Shown: in pieces, positions 27,072 through 36,351 of the stretch | Layout of the letters: every line of letters begins with the position of its first letter | How positions within the stretch are numbered: the first letter of the stretch is position 1 | Origin: Polyangiaceae bacterium | GTDB taxonomy: Bacteria; Myxococcota_A; Polyangia; Polyangiales; Polyangiaceae | Reading direction: 5' to 3' | NCBI GenBank assembly: GCA_016933275.1 | Contig: JAFGBI010000421.1 | Location: 1 to 39,772 of the forward strand | DNA: 39,772 nucleotides | Position numbers and translations under genes: made by a program | The notes under the pieces: generated by a model | Databases searched by the model: none | Told to the model about the DNA's origin: nothing | Seen by the model: only the letters and a program-made list of their open reading frames with translations

Positions 27072-29423
27072 CTATACCTCGGTCGGTTCGGGAGCGGCGG
27101 AGAGCGCCTCTGCGGTGACAGCATCGTCGGGCCTCGCTCGCATCAGGATCCAGAGGGAGGCGGGGAGAGCCGTGAAATCCGCGAGCGCTGCCAGCACCAA
27201 TGCCGTGCACGCCAGAATGCCGAAATCGCGGATCGGAGGCAGGTCTGCCGCGGCGAAGGCGAGGAACCCACCGGCGTTGATCACCGAGGCGAAAAGGATG
27301 GCGCGTCCGGAGATGAAGAGCGCGTGCCGCAACGACTGCTCCACCGTGCCGGTCTTTCGTCGCTCCTGGAAGTGGTAAAAGAAGTGGATCTGGTCGTTCT
27401 CGGAGGCCCCGAGGATGGTAGACGCCACCAGAACGGTTGCCACGTTGAGCACCATCCCGGTGGCGCGCATCACGCCGAACATGACGGCGATGGCGAACAC
27501 CGAGGGAATGAGCGCCATGATTCGGGCAGTACCGCTGCGGAACACGACGACGAACGCACAGAAGATGATGAGCACGGTGAGGACGAAGCTCTCCACCAGC
27601 GTAGGCACCATGTTCTGCTTGATCTTGGCCTGGAGCCGGGACGAACCGACTATCCTCATCTCGAAGGCGCGGAGGGCGGGGGCCTTCGCCACGGCCCGAG
27701 CCCACTCGTTCCGGATCCGCGCGTCCACCCGCTCCGTGCTCTCCTGGTCGTTGGCCTTGCTGATGACGGCCAGGTACGTCTGGGAGAGCGACGCCCCGTC
27801 CACGAAGTGACGCAATATGGGCTCGCTCCTCGCTCCCTCCTCCAAATCGGCAGCCAGGTCATCCAAATCGTCGGGATCGGTGGGCCAGGCGTCGCCATCT
27901 CCAGCGATGTAGCGCATCATCCGTAGCAGGGTCGGCACCCCGGCCACCGTGCCGATGTCCGGATCCGCCTCCAGCGTCTGCTGGAACTCGTTGAGCGCCG
28001 TTAGCACGTCGGGCTCCGACACGGTGCCGAGCTTGCCCTTCAGCCACACCTGGGAGACGCTGAGGCCGGGCAACAGCTGGTCGGCGCGCTGGAAGTCCCG
28101 ATACTCCAGCGCTTGCCGGCTCATGTAGTCGACGGGATTCGAGTACATCGGGGCTGGGGGCAACAGGCCGGGGACGCCGACCAGAGACGCGAGGCCCATC
28201 GCGCTGAGCGCGAGGGAAGCCAGCACCAGGGGCCATCGCCAGCGGAACGAGAAGCGGGTGACCCAGGAAACGAAGCGGGAGAACCAGGGGGCCGCCGTGC
28301 GTCGTTCCTGGGCGGTCGGTGTGTGAAGCACCGCCTGTAGAGCGGGGAACAACGTGAACGACACCAGCCAGATCACGAGCATCCCGACCGCCACCCACAG
28401 GCCCATCTCCCGGATCGGCCGAATACTGGACACGATGAGCGCGGCGAAGCCGACCGCAGCCGCGAACAGCGACGCGGTCACAGCCACGAACTTGTTGGCG
28501 ACGGCGAACACGTGATGCTCGCCGAGGGGGACCTCGGGTGGACGCTCGACGAAGCGGGAGTGGATGTAGACGAACGACGCGGTGGCCGTGATGAGGACGG
28601 TCATCGGCACCATCGGCGAGACGATGGTGAACTGCCCACCAGTGAGCCCGACGTAGCCGACAGAGAGTGCGATGCAGGCGCCGAGTCCGATGCCGAACGC
28701 CGCGAGGGTGCGGACGGAGCGGTACAGCAGCAGCACCAACACAGTGGCCAGCGCGAGAAACAGACCGAGGCCCCGCTGCCCGGACTGCCGGGTCGCTCGT
28801 CCGAGGTAGGTCGTGACATAGGGCTGACCGACGCAGCGCACCGCCTCGATGGGGAAAGCCCTCGCTCCGCTCCGCACCAAGGCCTGCTCGATGTCGGCGA
28901 GCACGCGGTCGCGATCTTGCTCAGATCGGACCGTCATCCCCACCGGAAGGGCGACGAATCCGCCCCCGACGAGCCCCTGCTGGCGCAGGAGCGCACTTCC
29001 CTCGACGAAGGCGCGGAAGGCCGCGACCTGCTCCGGGACTGGTTCGAAGCCCCCCTTGGTCCGCCGAAATGCGGTGAGGGCGGAGCTTGGCTGGACGTCC
29101 GGGATCTCGCCCAGGGCCCGCTCCAGTCGGTCGAGGACTGCGACCACCGGCTGGCTCAAGGGCTCGTCGGCCTCCAGGATCAGGAAGCCGTTCTCCCCCG
29201 AACCGAACACCTCCTGGAAGGCCTTGGTCGCAGCATAGTCGGGGTCGGAGGTCACCACCAGCCGCTCGATCGAGTTGTCCTGCCCGACTCGGGTGGCCAA
29301 GTAGCCCGCTGCCGGCAGGATGAGGACGTAGATCCCGATCACGAACCAGCGCGCCGCCAGAACGAAGCGAAATATGGCCTCTAGCACCGGGTAGCGCGCG
29401 GTGGGCGCGGGATGGGCGGACAT
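27072..29423 (-). CDS. bstA: MMPL/RND-family transporter, BstA-like sterol exporter candidate
   Basis: A 783-residue inner-membrane protein started at the ATG at 29423 (MSAHPAPTARYPVLEAIFRF). It has the two-fold RND layout: TM1 near residues 20-45, a periplasmic domain from 46 to about 225 (DNSIERLVVTSDPDYAATKA), a TM2-6 bundle, TM7 near 410-430, a second periplasmic domain, and a C-terminal bundle (TM8-12). The C-terminal bundle contains GASENDQIHFFYHF, the acidic TM motif of MMPL/HpnN-type pumps. This group moves lipids, including hopanoids (HpnN) and sterols (BstA). It is convergent with the bstB/bstC-like pair, and the cyclase lies 4.3 kb away. No membrane-fusion protein or outer-membrane channel is linked to it, consistent with a lipid carrier system and not a drug pump. 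Confidence 0.75.
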   Translation of the reverse strand: MSAHPAPTARYPVLEAIFRFVLAARWFVIGIYVLILPAAGYLATRVGQDNSIERLVVTSDPDYAATKAFQEVFGSGENGFLILEADEPLSQPVVAVLDRLERALGEIPDVQPSSALTAFRRTKGGFEPVPEQVAAFRAFVEGSALLRQQGLVGGGFVALPVGMTVRSEQDRDRVLADIEQALVRSGARAFPIEAVRCVGQPYVTTYLGRATRQSGQRGLGLFLALATVLVLLLYRSVRTLAAFGIGLGACIALSVGYVGLTGGQFTIVSPMVPMTVLITATASFVYIHSRFVERPPEVPLGEHHVFAVANKFVAVTASLFAAAVGFAALIVSSIRPIREMGLWVAVGMLVIWLVSFTLFPALQAVLHTPTAQERRTAAPWFSRFVSWVTRFSFRWRWPLVLASLALSAMGLASLVGVPGLLPPAPMYSNPVDYMSRQALEYRDFQRADQLLPGLSVSQVWLKGKLGTVSEPDVLTALNEFQQTLEADPDIGTVAGVPTLLRMMRYIAGDGDAWPTDPDDLDDLAADLEEGARSEPILRHFVDGASLSQTYLAVISKANDQESTERVDARIRNEWARAVAKAPALRAFEMRIVGSSRLQAKIKQNMVPTLVESFVLTVLIIFCAFVVVFRSGTARIMALIPSVFAIAVMFGVMRATGMVLNVATVLVASTILGASENDQIHFFYHFQERRKTGTVEQSLRHALFISGRAILFASVINAGGFLAFAAADLPPIRDFGILACTALVLAALADFTALPASLWILMRARPDDAVTAEALSAAPEPTEV

Positions 29424-29732
29424 CGGTTCGGGCCGCCAGCATAGCCCACCTGTTCGGCGGTCCACGGATGCTTCGGGACAGGTACCAGTCCCCCTTGGGT
29501 GGATATTTCTCGGGCGGGGGGGAAGCAAGCAGACCTCTTTCCCCTGCCGTGGGGTCCGTCCTGGTCAAAACCGCAAACGAACGCCACAAATGAGAGAGCC
29601 TGGCGACCTACCGTCGCGATGGAACGACGTCGCTCTCCGTCGAAGGAAAGGGCCGGCGGTAGAGACGAGCGCCGAGAAAGGCTTCAAGAATTGCGCTACC
29701 AACCGGCCGGGTCGAGGGCTGCCGCTGGTCTA

Positions 29733-29782
29733 GAGCACCGATCGGGTTGCCAACAGCAACGGCAGCGCTGGAAACGCGCCTG
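29733..29782 (-). repeat. Half copy of the dispersed repeat, copy 4
   Basis: GAGCACCGATCGGGTTGCCA followed by an AACGGCAGCGCTGGAAACGC block is the inverse of 6151-6195 with few changes. Hairpin B lacks its second arm, as in copy 3. It shows that the repeat family reaches beyond the T6SS region. Confidence 0.65.
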
Positions 29783-29886
29783 ACGGGTCACGCCGAACCA
29801 TCTGATTGGCCAACAAGGGGCGGCTGGGGTCCCTGCGCGGAGCCGCAGCGCGTGGACGATGTTGGGGGGACCGGAGGAGTATCCGA

Positions 29887-29921
29887 GCGGATGGCTGCGC
29901 GCGCGGCGCGTAGCCATCCGC
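29887..29921. repeat. 16-bp hairpin downstream of the RND efflux operon
   Basis: Arms 29887-29902 (GCGGATGGCTGCGCGC) and 29906-29921 pair with one mismatch around a 3-nt loop. It lies about 100 bp past the efflux pump stop on the - strand. There is no T-run, so Rho-independent termination is unproven. Confidence 0.6.
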
Positions 29922-30023
29922 CCACCCCCCCCCCAGGAGACCGCTGGAGGGGACGGTCGCAAACACGACTCCGGAGCTTGCCCGCCGTGGTCATGGCGAC
30001 CAGGGACGAGCGAAGCGGTCGGT

Positions 30024-33000
30024 TCAGGCGGCGACGGCGCCGGCCACACCACCGCGACGCCGCCGCGACGCGCGTCGGCGCAGCCCCTCGAAGAAGACGT
30101 AGAACACCGGCGTCACAAACAGGGTGAGAAGCTGCGAGAACAGGAGCCCACCCACCACCGCGAGCCCGAGCGGTTGGCGTGATTCGGCGCCGGCGCCGAG
30201 CCCAAGGGCGATGGGCAGGGTGCCGAGCAGCGCGGCCATGGTCGTCATCATGATGGGCCGGAATCGCACCACGCTCGCCTCGACGATCGCGGCTTCGGCG
30301 GTGCAGGCCGGGTCCTTCTGCGCCTCGATGGCGAAGTCTACCATCATGATACCGTTCTTCTTCACCAGCCCGACGAGGAGGATCACGCCCACGAACGCGT
30401 AGGCGTCGAGCGGCACTCGGAACAGGAGCAGCGTGACGAACGCCCCAAACCCCGCGAACGGCAACGCGGTGAGGATGGTGAGCGGGTGGACGAAGCTCTC
30501 GTAGAGGATCCCGAGCACCAGGTAGATCACGACGATGGCGACGGCCAGGAGGAGGCCGAGCCCGCCGAGTGAGTCACGGAAGGCCTGGGCCGCCCCCTGG
30601 AAGCTCAGGCTCACCTCGGGCGGGAGCACCTCGAGCGCCGCCTGCTCCGAGGCGGCCACGGCCTCGCTCAGGCTATACCCGCGCTCGAGGTTGAACGACA
30701 ACGTCACGGCAGGAAGCTGCCCATAGTGGTTGACGGTGAGCGGTCCGGTACCTCGCTCCACGTCGGCCACCGCGCGCAAGGGAACCAGCGCTCCCGCCGC
30801 ATTCCGCACGTGGAGCGCATCGAGGGCGGCAGGCTCGCGCTGGAACGCGGGCGCAAGCTCGAGGATCACCGCGTAGGTGTTGTCCGGGGCGTAAATGCTC
30901 GAGATCTGGCGCGTCCCGAAGGCGCTGTAGAGAGCATCCTCGACGGCCTCGACGGTGAGACCGATGGCGGCAGCGCGATCCCGATCGATGTGGACCCTGA
31001 GCTCCGGGTTCTTGACCTGGAGATCGAGCGTCGTGTCCCGCACCCCCGGCACCGTCCGCAGCCGCTCGAGCAGCAGCGGGGCTGCCCGATACAACGACTC
31101 GAGCTCCGTGCCGCGCAACACGAGCTGGTACTGGCTCTTGGTCATCATCCCGCCAATGCGGATCTGGGGCGGGACCTGCACGAACGCTTGGGTGCCGGGC
31201 AATCGCCCCAGGGACTTGCGCAGGCGCGCGACTACCTCGACGGCGGACTCTCGTTCCCCGCGCGGACGAAGGCGGATGAACAGGGTTCCCTGGTTGGTGC
31301 TGCCACGAAAGCCCACGACCGACATGAAATTCTCCACGGCCGGATCCTGGCGCACCAGCTCGGCGACCTTCAGCTGCCGCTCCCGGAGCGCCTCGAACGA
31401 GATCCCCTCCACCGCCTCGGTGAAGATCGAGATCTGGCCGATGTCCTCGTCGGGGAGGAAGCCCTTGGGGATGCGCACGAGCAGCACCACGGTCGCAACG
31501 AGAACGGCGAACGAGGCGATGAGGGTGAGCCACTTGAAGCGGAGGACCCGACGGAGCATACCGGTATAGATCCAGACCATTCCGTCGAATAGTCGCTCGG
31601 TGGCTCGGTGGACCGAGCTCGGGCGCCGCTCGTGGTCGGGCCGCAGCAGGCGCGAGGCCATCATCGGAGTCAGGGTCAGCGACACCACGCCCGAGAGCAG
31701 GATGGCCACCGCGATGGTGACCGAGAATTCCTGGAACAGGCGCCCGAGAATCCCCCCCAGGAACAGGAATGGGATGAACACCGCCACCAGCGACAATGTC
31801 ATCGAAACGATGGTGACGCTGACCTCGCGCGACCCGTCCAGGGCGGCCTGGAGCGGCGGCTTCCCGAGCTCCATGTGCCGCACGACGTTCTCGAGCATCA
31901 CGATGGCGTCGTCGACCACGAATCCGACGCTGAGGGTGAGCGCCAGGAGGCTCAGGTTGTCGACGCTATAGCCGAGCACGTACATCACGGCAAACGTGCC
32001 GATCACCGCCAGCGGCATGGCCACGCTGGGTATCAGCGTGGCGGTCATGCGCCGAAGGAACACGAAGATCACCATGACCACGAGGGAGAAGGTGACGAGC
32101 AGCGTGAGCTCCACGTCGCGCACTGACTCGCGGATCGAGTCCGAGCGATCGAACAGCACCGAGAGCTTCACCGAGTCCGGGAGCTCGGCCGCGAACCTGG
32201 GCAGAAGCTCATGGATCGCGTCCGCGAGTTCGACGGCGTTGGCCCCCGGCTGCTTCTGCACCGCGAGCACGATGGCCCGTCGGTCGACGAACCAGGCCGC
32301 CACCCGATCGTTCTCGACGCTGTCGAGAACCTCGCCGAGATCGCCGAGCCGCACCGGACTCCCGTTGCGCCACGCCACGGCCAGCTCCCGATACTCCGAG
32401 GCCCGGGTGAGCTGTCCGTTGGCCAGGATGGTGAACGAGCGACCCGTACCGAGGAGCGTACCGGTCGGCAGGTTCACGTTCGCGGCACCCACCGCCTTGG
32501 CGACCTCGTCGATACCGATGCTGCGAGCGGCCAGCGCGTCCGGATCGAGGCGGATGCGCACAGCGTACTTCTGGCTCCCGTACACCTGCACCTGAGCCAC
32601 ACCGCGAACGGTCGAGATCTGCGGCGCGAGTCGGGTTTCCGCGAACTCGTTCACCACGTGGAGGGGCAAGGTGTCCGAGCTCAAGGCCACTCGGATGATC
32701 GGCTCGTCCGCGGGGTTCACCTTGCGCAGGTAGGGGGGGTAAGGCATGTCCCGCGGCAGCCGCCGCGACACCCGGGCGATGGCCGACTGCACGTCCTGCG
32801 CAGCGCTGTCGAGGTCCCGCTCGAGATCGAACTGCAGGGTGATCTGGGTGTTGCCGAGCAGGCTAGTCGACGTCATCGAGCCGAGGCCGTCGATGGCGGA
32901 CAGCTCCCGCTCGAGCGGGGTGGCCACGGACGCCGCCATGGTCTCGGGGCTGGCTCCGGGGAGGGACGCGCTCACCGTGATGGTCGGGATGTCCACGTCG

Positions 33001-33113
33001 GGGAGCGCGCTCACCGGCAGCCGGAAGAACGCGAGGAGCCCGAAGACCAGGAGCCCGAGCATGATCAGCATCGTCGCCACGGGACGACGAACGAACGGCT
33101 CCGAGACGTTCAC
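30024..33113 (-). CDS. AcrB/MdtB-like RND efflux pump
   Basis: A 1029-residue HAE1-family proton-driven exporter of the inner membrane. It has a GTG start at 33113, overlapping the adaptor stop by 4 bp. The N terminus (SEPFVRRPVATMLIMLGLLV) is standard. TM4 carries the proton-relay pair Asp401-Asp402 (SVGFVVDDAIVMLENV), and TM10 the partner lysine (GLVKKNGIMMVDFA, Lys918/919). The porter motif GFLPDEDIGQISIFTE lies near residue 555. Sequence character (LPDVDIPTITVSASLPGASP) is closest to the MdtB/MdtC branch, but only one pump gene is present, so a homotrimer is expected. No TolC-like channel is encoded here. Substrates cannot be told from sequence. Confidence 0.93.
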   Translation of the reverse strand: MNVSEPFVRRPVATMLIMLGLLVFGLLAFFRLPVSALPDVDIPTITVSASLPGASPETMAASVATPLERELSAIDGLGSMTSTSLLGNTQITLQFDLERDLDSAAQDVQSAIARVSRRLPRDMPYPPYLRKVNPADEPIIRVALSSDTLPLHVVNEFAETRLAPQISTVRGVAQVQVYGSQKYAVRIRLDPDALAARSIGIDEVAKAVGAANVNLPTGTLLGTGRSFTILANGQLTRASEYRELAVAWRNGSPVRLGDLGEVLDSVENDRVAAWFVDRRAIVLAVQKQPGANAVELADAIHELLPRFAAELPDSVKLSVLFDRSDSIRESVRDVELTLLVTFSLVVMVIFVFLRRMTATLIPSVAMPLAVIGTFAVMYVLGYSVDNLSLLALTLSVGFVVDDAIVMLENVVRHMELGKPPLQAALDGSREVSVTIVSMTLSLVAVFIPFLFLGGILGRLFQEFSVTIAVAILLSGVVSLTLTPMMASRLLRPDHERRPSSVHRATERLFDGMVWIYTGMLRRVLRFKWLTLIASFAVLVATVVLLVRIPKGFLPDEDIGQISIFTEAVEGISFEALRERQLKVAELVRQDPAVENFMSVVGFRGSTNQGTLFIRLRPRGERESAVEVVARLRKSLGRLPGTQAFVQVPPQIRIGGMMTKSQYQLVLRGTELESLYRAAPLLLERLRTVPGVRDTTLDLQVKNPELRVHIDRDRAAAIGLTVEAVEDALYSAFGTRQISSIYAPDNTYAVILELAPAFQREPAALDALHVRNAAGALVPLRAVADVERGTGPLTVNHYGQLPAVTLSFNLERGYSLSEAVAASEQAALEVLPPEVSLSFQGAAQAFRDSLGGLGLLLAVAIVVIYLVLGILYESFVHPLTILTALPFAGFGAFVTLLLFRVPLDAYAFVGVILLVGLVKKNGIMMVDFAIEAQKDPACTAEAAIVEASVVRFRPIMMTTMAALLGTLPIALGLGAGAESRQPLGLAVVGGLLFSQLLTLFVTPVFYVFFEGLRRRASRRRRGGVAGAVAA

Positions 33114-34237
33114 GGCTTGCCACCCGTCGCTGGCGACTGGATCTCCACGCGGGAGCCCGGCGCGAGCCGGATCTGGCCGTCCACCACCACCTTTTCGCCC
33201 TTCGCCAGCCCCTCCACGACGAATTCCGCGGCCACCTGGCGGAGCACTCGTACCTTCCTGAGCTCCGCCGCGCCCCCGACGACCACATAGGCGTGATCAC
33301 CGTCTTGACCCGGCTGTACTGCAGCTTCGGGGACCACCAGGGCCTTGTCGTCCACCCCGAGCCGGAGCGCCACGTCAACGAGCTGGCCGGGCCACAAGGC
33401 TTCGTCCAGGTTCGGGAGCTCGGCCTTGAGGTCGATGGTGCCGGTGGCGGAAGTGACGGTGTTCTCCATGAAGGTGACGTGACCGCGCACGGGATGTTTC
33501 GGATCGCCGAGCGGCCAAGCCATGACATCGACCACCTCCCCGCGGGCAAGGCGCGGGCGAATCGCGGCGAGGTAGCGCTCCGGCACGGCGAACCGCACGT
33601 CCAGCGGCTTCGTCTGTCGGATAACCACCATGGGGCTGCCGTCGGCCCGCACCACGCTCCCGGCGCGGACCAGCAACGTCCCGGTCCGGCCGTCGATGGG
33701 CGCCCGGATCCGCGTGAACCCGATGTCGACGGCGGCACCCGACACCGCCGCCCGATCGGCGTGCAGGGCGGCTTCGAGCGCCTCCGCCTCGGCCCGCGCC
33801 TGGTCGTAGTCCTGCTGCGAGGCGAGGCCCTGCTCCGCGAGCGTCCGATAGCGCGCCTCCTCCGCGCGGGCTTGTTTGACCAGGGACTCGGCGCGGGCGA
33901 GGTTCGCCCGCGCCGCGCCGAGGGCGCTCTCGTAGGCCCGCGTGTCAATGGTGAACAGGAGGTCACCAGCCTTCACCGGCTGGCCCTCGACGAAGTGCTC
34001 GCCGCGAACCTGGCCGTTCACCTGAGCGACAATCTCGACGGTACGGTGCGGCGTCGTGCTGCCCACCGCGCAGACCTCGACCGGCACGGCCTTCTCGACG
34101 ACCTCGGTGACGACCACCGGCACCACGCGCGGTCCCCGTTCTGTACGTGCCACCTCACGCTCGCAGGAGGACAGCATCGATCCCACGAGCACCATGACGG
34201 AAACCCCAACCGAGCGGGCGAGCCAACGGGAGGGCAT
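33110..34237 (-). CDS. RND efflux periplasmic adaptor (MdtA-like), lipoprotein
   Basis: A 375-residue membrane-fusion protein. The chosen ATG at 34237 gives MPSRWLARSVGVSVMVLVGS followed by a lipobox MLSSC, so it is probably lipid-anchored. The mature protein has the biotinyl-lipoyl half-motifs (VEIVAQVNGQVRGEHFVEGQ and GFTRIRAPIDGRTGTLLVRA) around an alpha-helical hairpin (ARANLARAESLVKQARAEEA). The beta-barrel (KPLDVRFAVPERYLAAI) and membrane-proximal domain (VVPEAAVQPGQDGDHAYVVV) follow. It links the downstream pump to an outer-membrane channel encoded elsewhere. The open frame continues upstream to 34603, but that part looks non-coding. Confidence 0.9.
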   Translation of the reverse strand: MPSRWLARSVGVSVMVLVGSMLSSCEREVARTERGPRVVPVVVTEVVEKAVPVEVCAVGSTTPHRTVEIVAQVNGQVRGEHFVEGQPVKAGDLLFTIDTRAYESALGAARANLARAESLVKQARAEEARYRTLAEQGLASQQDYDQARAEAEALEAALHADRAAVSGAAVDIGFTRIRAPIDGRTGTLLVRAGSVVRADGSPMVVIRQTKPLDVRFAVPERYLAAIRPRLARGEVVDVMAWPLGDPKHPVRGHVTFMENTVTSATGTIDLKAELPNLDEALWPGQLVDVALRLGVDDKALVVPEAAVQPGQDGDHAYVVVGGAAELRKVRVLRQVAAEFVVEGLAKGEKVVVDGQIRLAPGSRVEIQSPATGGKP

Positions 34238-34645
34238 GGTCTCGAGGTGCGATCGGGGCCCGCAGAGTGGACGCTCGGCTCGAGGCATGCCCGAGCGGTA
34301 TAACGCAATCCTGCCGCGACGCAGCAATGGATTCATGGCCGAACGTGCTCCGGCCGCCAGGCGCCCCGAGTCCGTGCGGGTTTGACGTTCACTCGGCGCG
34401 CGTGGCCAGACGGAGGGAATTCGGCACATTGGAACGAGATCGGAAGCAGCAGGCCAAAACGGACCAAGGACGGCGAGATCCCCATACGCGAAAGGACAGG
34501 CTTCCGACGTTGCTCCTTCCGGATGAGGGCGTAGACTCGAAGCCAAGGGAGGAGGCGATCGGTTCGGCGGCAGGGACTCCTGCCGGTGGATCGGGCGGCT
34601 CACATCGCGCCCGAGCTGGCGCCGTAGCAGGGGGGAGGGAGCAGC
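34238..34645. other. Divergent intergenic region
   Basis: A 408-bp gap between the efflux operon (-) and the cytidylate-kinase-like gene (+). It should contain both promoters. I see no clear regulator gene, operator palindrome or small gene; a GGGGGAGGGA purine run at 34631-34640 is the ribosome binding site of the + strand gene. Confidence 0.5.
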
Positions 34646-35410
34646 GTGTCAGGTGGAATCGAATCACTAGTCGAGCAGAAAGTGGCTCGGGCAGCCATGG
34701 AGGCAAGGTCCTGCGGGCCATGCCCAGGAGCGGACGTGACCCCGACGCGCGTCACTCACTGGCCAGTCATCACCATATCTCGTGAGCCCGCCGCGGGAGG
34801 CTCGACGCTCGGGTACCGGATCGCCGAGCGCCTCGGGTTCTCCTGCTGGGACAAGGAGCTCCTCGCCCGCATCGCCGAGGAATCGGCCGCCATCGACTCC
34901 GTCCTGGCGACGGTCGACGAGCACGCCACGTCGAAGGTCGAGGAGTTCTTCCGATCGCTCTTGGTCGGCGACGGCTACGGACAGGACGACTACATACAGA
35001 ACCTCGCCAAACTCGTGGAGAGCATCGCGAAGACCGGGGCGGCGGTGATCGTAGGCCGCGGCGCTCACTACCTGCTCGGTCCCGACCGCGCCCTCCGAGT
35101 CCGCATCGTCTGCTCGCTCGAGGAGCGGATCCGGCGCCTGATGGCCCGCGATGGCATCTCGCAGACCGAAGCCAGACGCCGCGCGAAGGACCTGGGCGCT
35201 CGGATCAAGACCTTCATGCGCCACCACTACCGCAAGGACCCGGCCGATCCGCATCACTATGACCTCGTGGCAAACTCCGGCGCCCTCTCGGCCGAGGCGA
35301 TCACCGAGCTGGTTCTCGGCGCCTATCACGCCAAGTTCGGCGCCCGTTCGAGGGCCGCAGGTCCCCAGAAGTCAGACCGACCGCGGGAAGGCCCACCACG
35401 GGTCTCGTGA
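34646..35410 (+). CDS. Cytidylate kinase-like family protein
   Basis: A 254-residue soluble P-loop protein with a GTG start at 34646 behind a strong purine-rich ribosome binding site. It matches the cytidylate-kinase-like (AAA_26) family. The motif VITISREPAAGGSTLGYRIA (residues 40-60) stands where Cmk has its P-loop and is followed by AERLGFSCWDKELL. A central GAAVIVGRGAHYLLG and an RVRIVCSLEERIRRLMARDG lid region follow, then the DLGARIKTFMRHHYRKDPAD and HYDLVANSG motifs near 200. The P-loop departs from GxxGxGKG/T, as is usual for this family. Its physiological substrate is not known. The C-terminal 20 residues are basic and probably disordered. Confidence 0.8.
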   Translation: MSGGIESLVEQKVARAAMEARSCGPCPGADVTPTRVTHWPVITISREPAAGGSTLGYRIAERLGFSCWDKELLARIAEESAAIDSVLATVDEHATSKVEEFFRSLLVGDGYGQDDYIQNLAKLVESIAKTGAAVIVGRGAHYLLGPDRALRVRIVCSLEERIRRLMARDGISQTEARRRAKDLGARIKTFMRHHYRKDPADPHHYDLVANSGALSAEAITELVLGAYHAKFGARSRAAGPQKSDRPREGPPRVS

Positions 35411-35463
35411 CGGCGGGAGGTCAGGGCACGGCCTTCGCCACCGCCGACGGCGCGACCGGGTCC

Positions 35464-36102
35464 TCACCCCGTCTCCGTAGGGGGGCTCACGCGGGGCCGC
35501 GCGAGCACCTCCAGCAAGCGCCAATCGAGCCAGCGCTCGGCCGACCTCACCACAACCGCCGTGTCGGCCCCCCCGCCGCCGAACCCCGTGCCTGCCAGAG
35601 CCAGGAACTCCGCGTCGATGGGGAGCGCTCCTTCGAGGTGGGCAGCCACCGAGACGCACAGGGCCACCCGCACACCGACACCGTACCAGTCGAACGATCG
35701 CAATCCGCTCTTGGTGAAGGCCTGGAACCGTCGCCAGTCGATCCTCACGACCTTCGCCCCCTCCCGCTCCAGGGCGGCTCCTTGCTCGACGGTCAGGCTG
35801 ACGGGGACCGCCTGCACCCCGCGTCGAGCCAAGGCGTCGCGATACGCCCTGAAGCGCGGAAGGTAGGTGTGGAGCTTGCTCAGGGGGAGCTTCATCCCCG
35901 CCGGGTTGGAGACCACGACAACCGAGCACTCCGAGCCGAAGAACTCGATGGCCCGACGGGCGGTCTTTCCCGTGTCGCTGGCCACGACCAGGTGCTCCAG
36001 GGAGAGGGCACGGAGACGGGAACGGGCAACCTCCAGCGTGCGCTCGGTGTTCTCTGGACCCGGCTCGGCGTAGAGCATGACCTCGAGTAGTTGATCATCC
36101 AT
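35464..36102 (-). CDS. Pyruvate-kinase C-terminal-domain-like protein
   Basis: A 212-residue protein. The start is the ATG at 36102 (MDDQLLEVMLYAEPGPENTE). The N-terminal two thirds look like the alpha/beta C-terminal domain of pyruvate kinase as a stand-alone protein (COG1751-like). The pattern is ENTERTLEVARSRLRALSLE, then HLVVASDTGKTARRAIEFFG and a strand (CSVVVVSNPAGM). A C-terminal segment, FGGGGADTAVVVRSA, resembles a nucleotide-phosphate contact loop. No kinase barrel is present. The function is unknown and may be ligand binding. It converges with the cytidylate-kinase-like gene (53-bp gap) and is divergent from the beta-lactamase gene (249-bp gap). Confidence 0.65.
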   Translation of the reverse strand: MDDQLLEVMLYAEPGPENTERTLEVARSRLRALSLEHLVVASDTGKTARRAIEFFGSECSVVVVSNPAGMKLPLSKLHTYLPRFRAYRDALARRGVQAVPVSLTVEQGAALEREGAKVVRIDWRRFQAFTKSGLRSFDWYGVGVRVALCVSVAAHLEGALPIDAEFLALAGTGFGGGGADTAVVVRSAERWLDWRLLEVLARPRVSPPTETG

Positions 36103-36351
36103 GGGAGTCCTCGCTGGTGGTGGCCCGGTAGGGCAGCGCCCGGTACGACGACGGTACTGCGATCCACAGAGCCAAGCCACTGTGGAGGGGCCGTGCTCGC
36201 CGATCGCACCCGTGGCGCCCGTTCCGTGCCCGCGCGATGGGCCCTGCCGGGAGACCGCCGGCCACGAGGCTCGAACCTGGTAGACCCGGCGGAGGTCATT
36301 GCGTGCCCTGACGAGGAGTGTAAAGACCGAGGTGTGGCGTTTGGCACACCC

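Larger units (their letters stand above)
29424..30023. other. Intergenic region between the two RND transporter genes
   Basis: A 600-bp gap between two - strand genes. It contains repeat copy 4 (29733-29782), a strong hairpin (29887-29921) followed by a run of ten or more C residues, and the promoter region of the MMPL gene. No convincing gene was seen. Confidence 0.55.
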
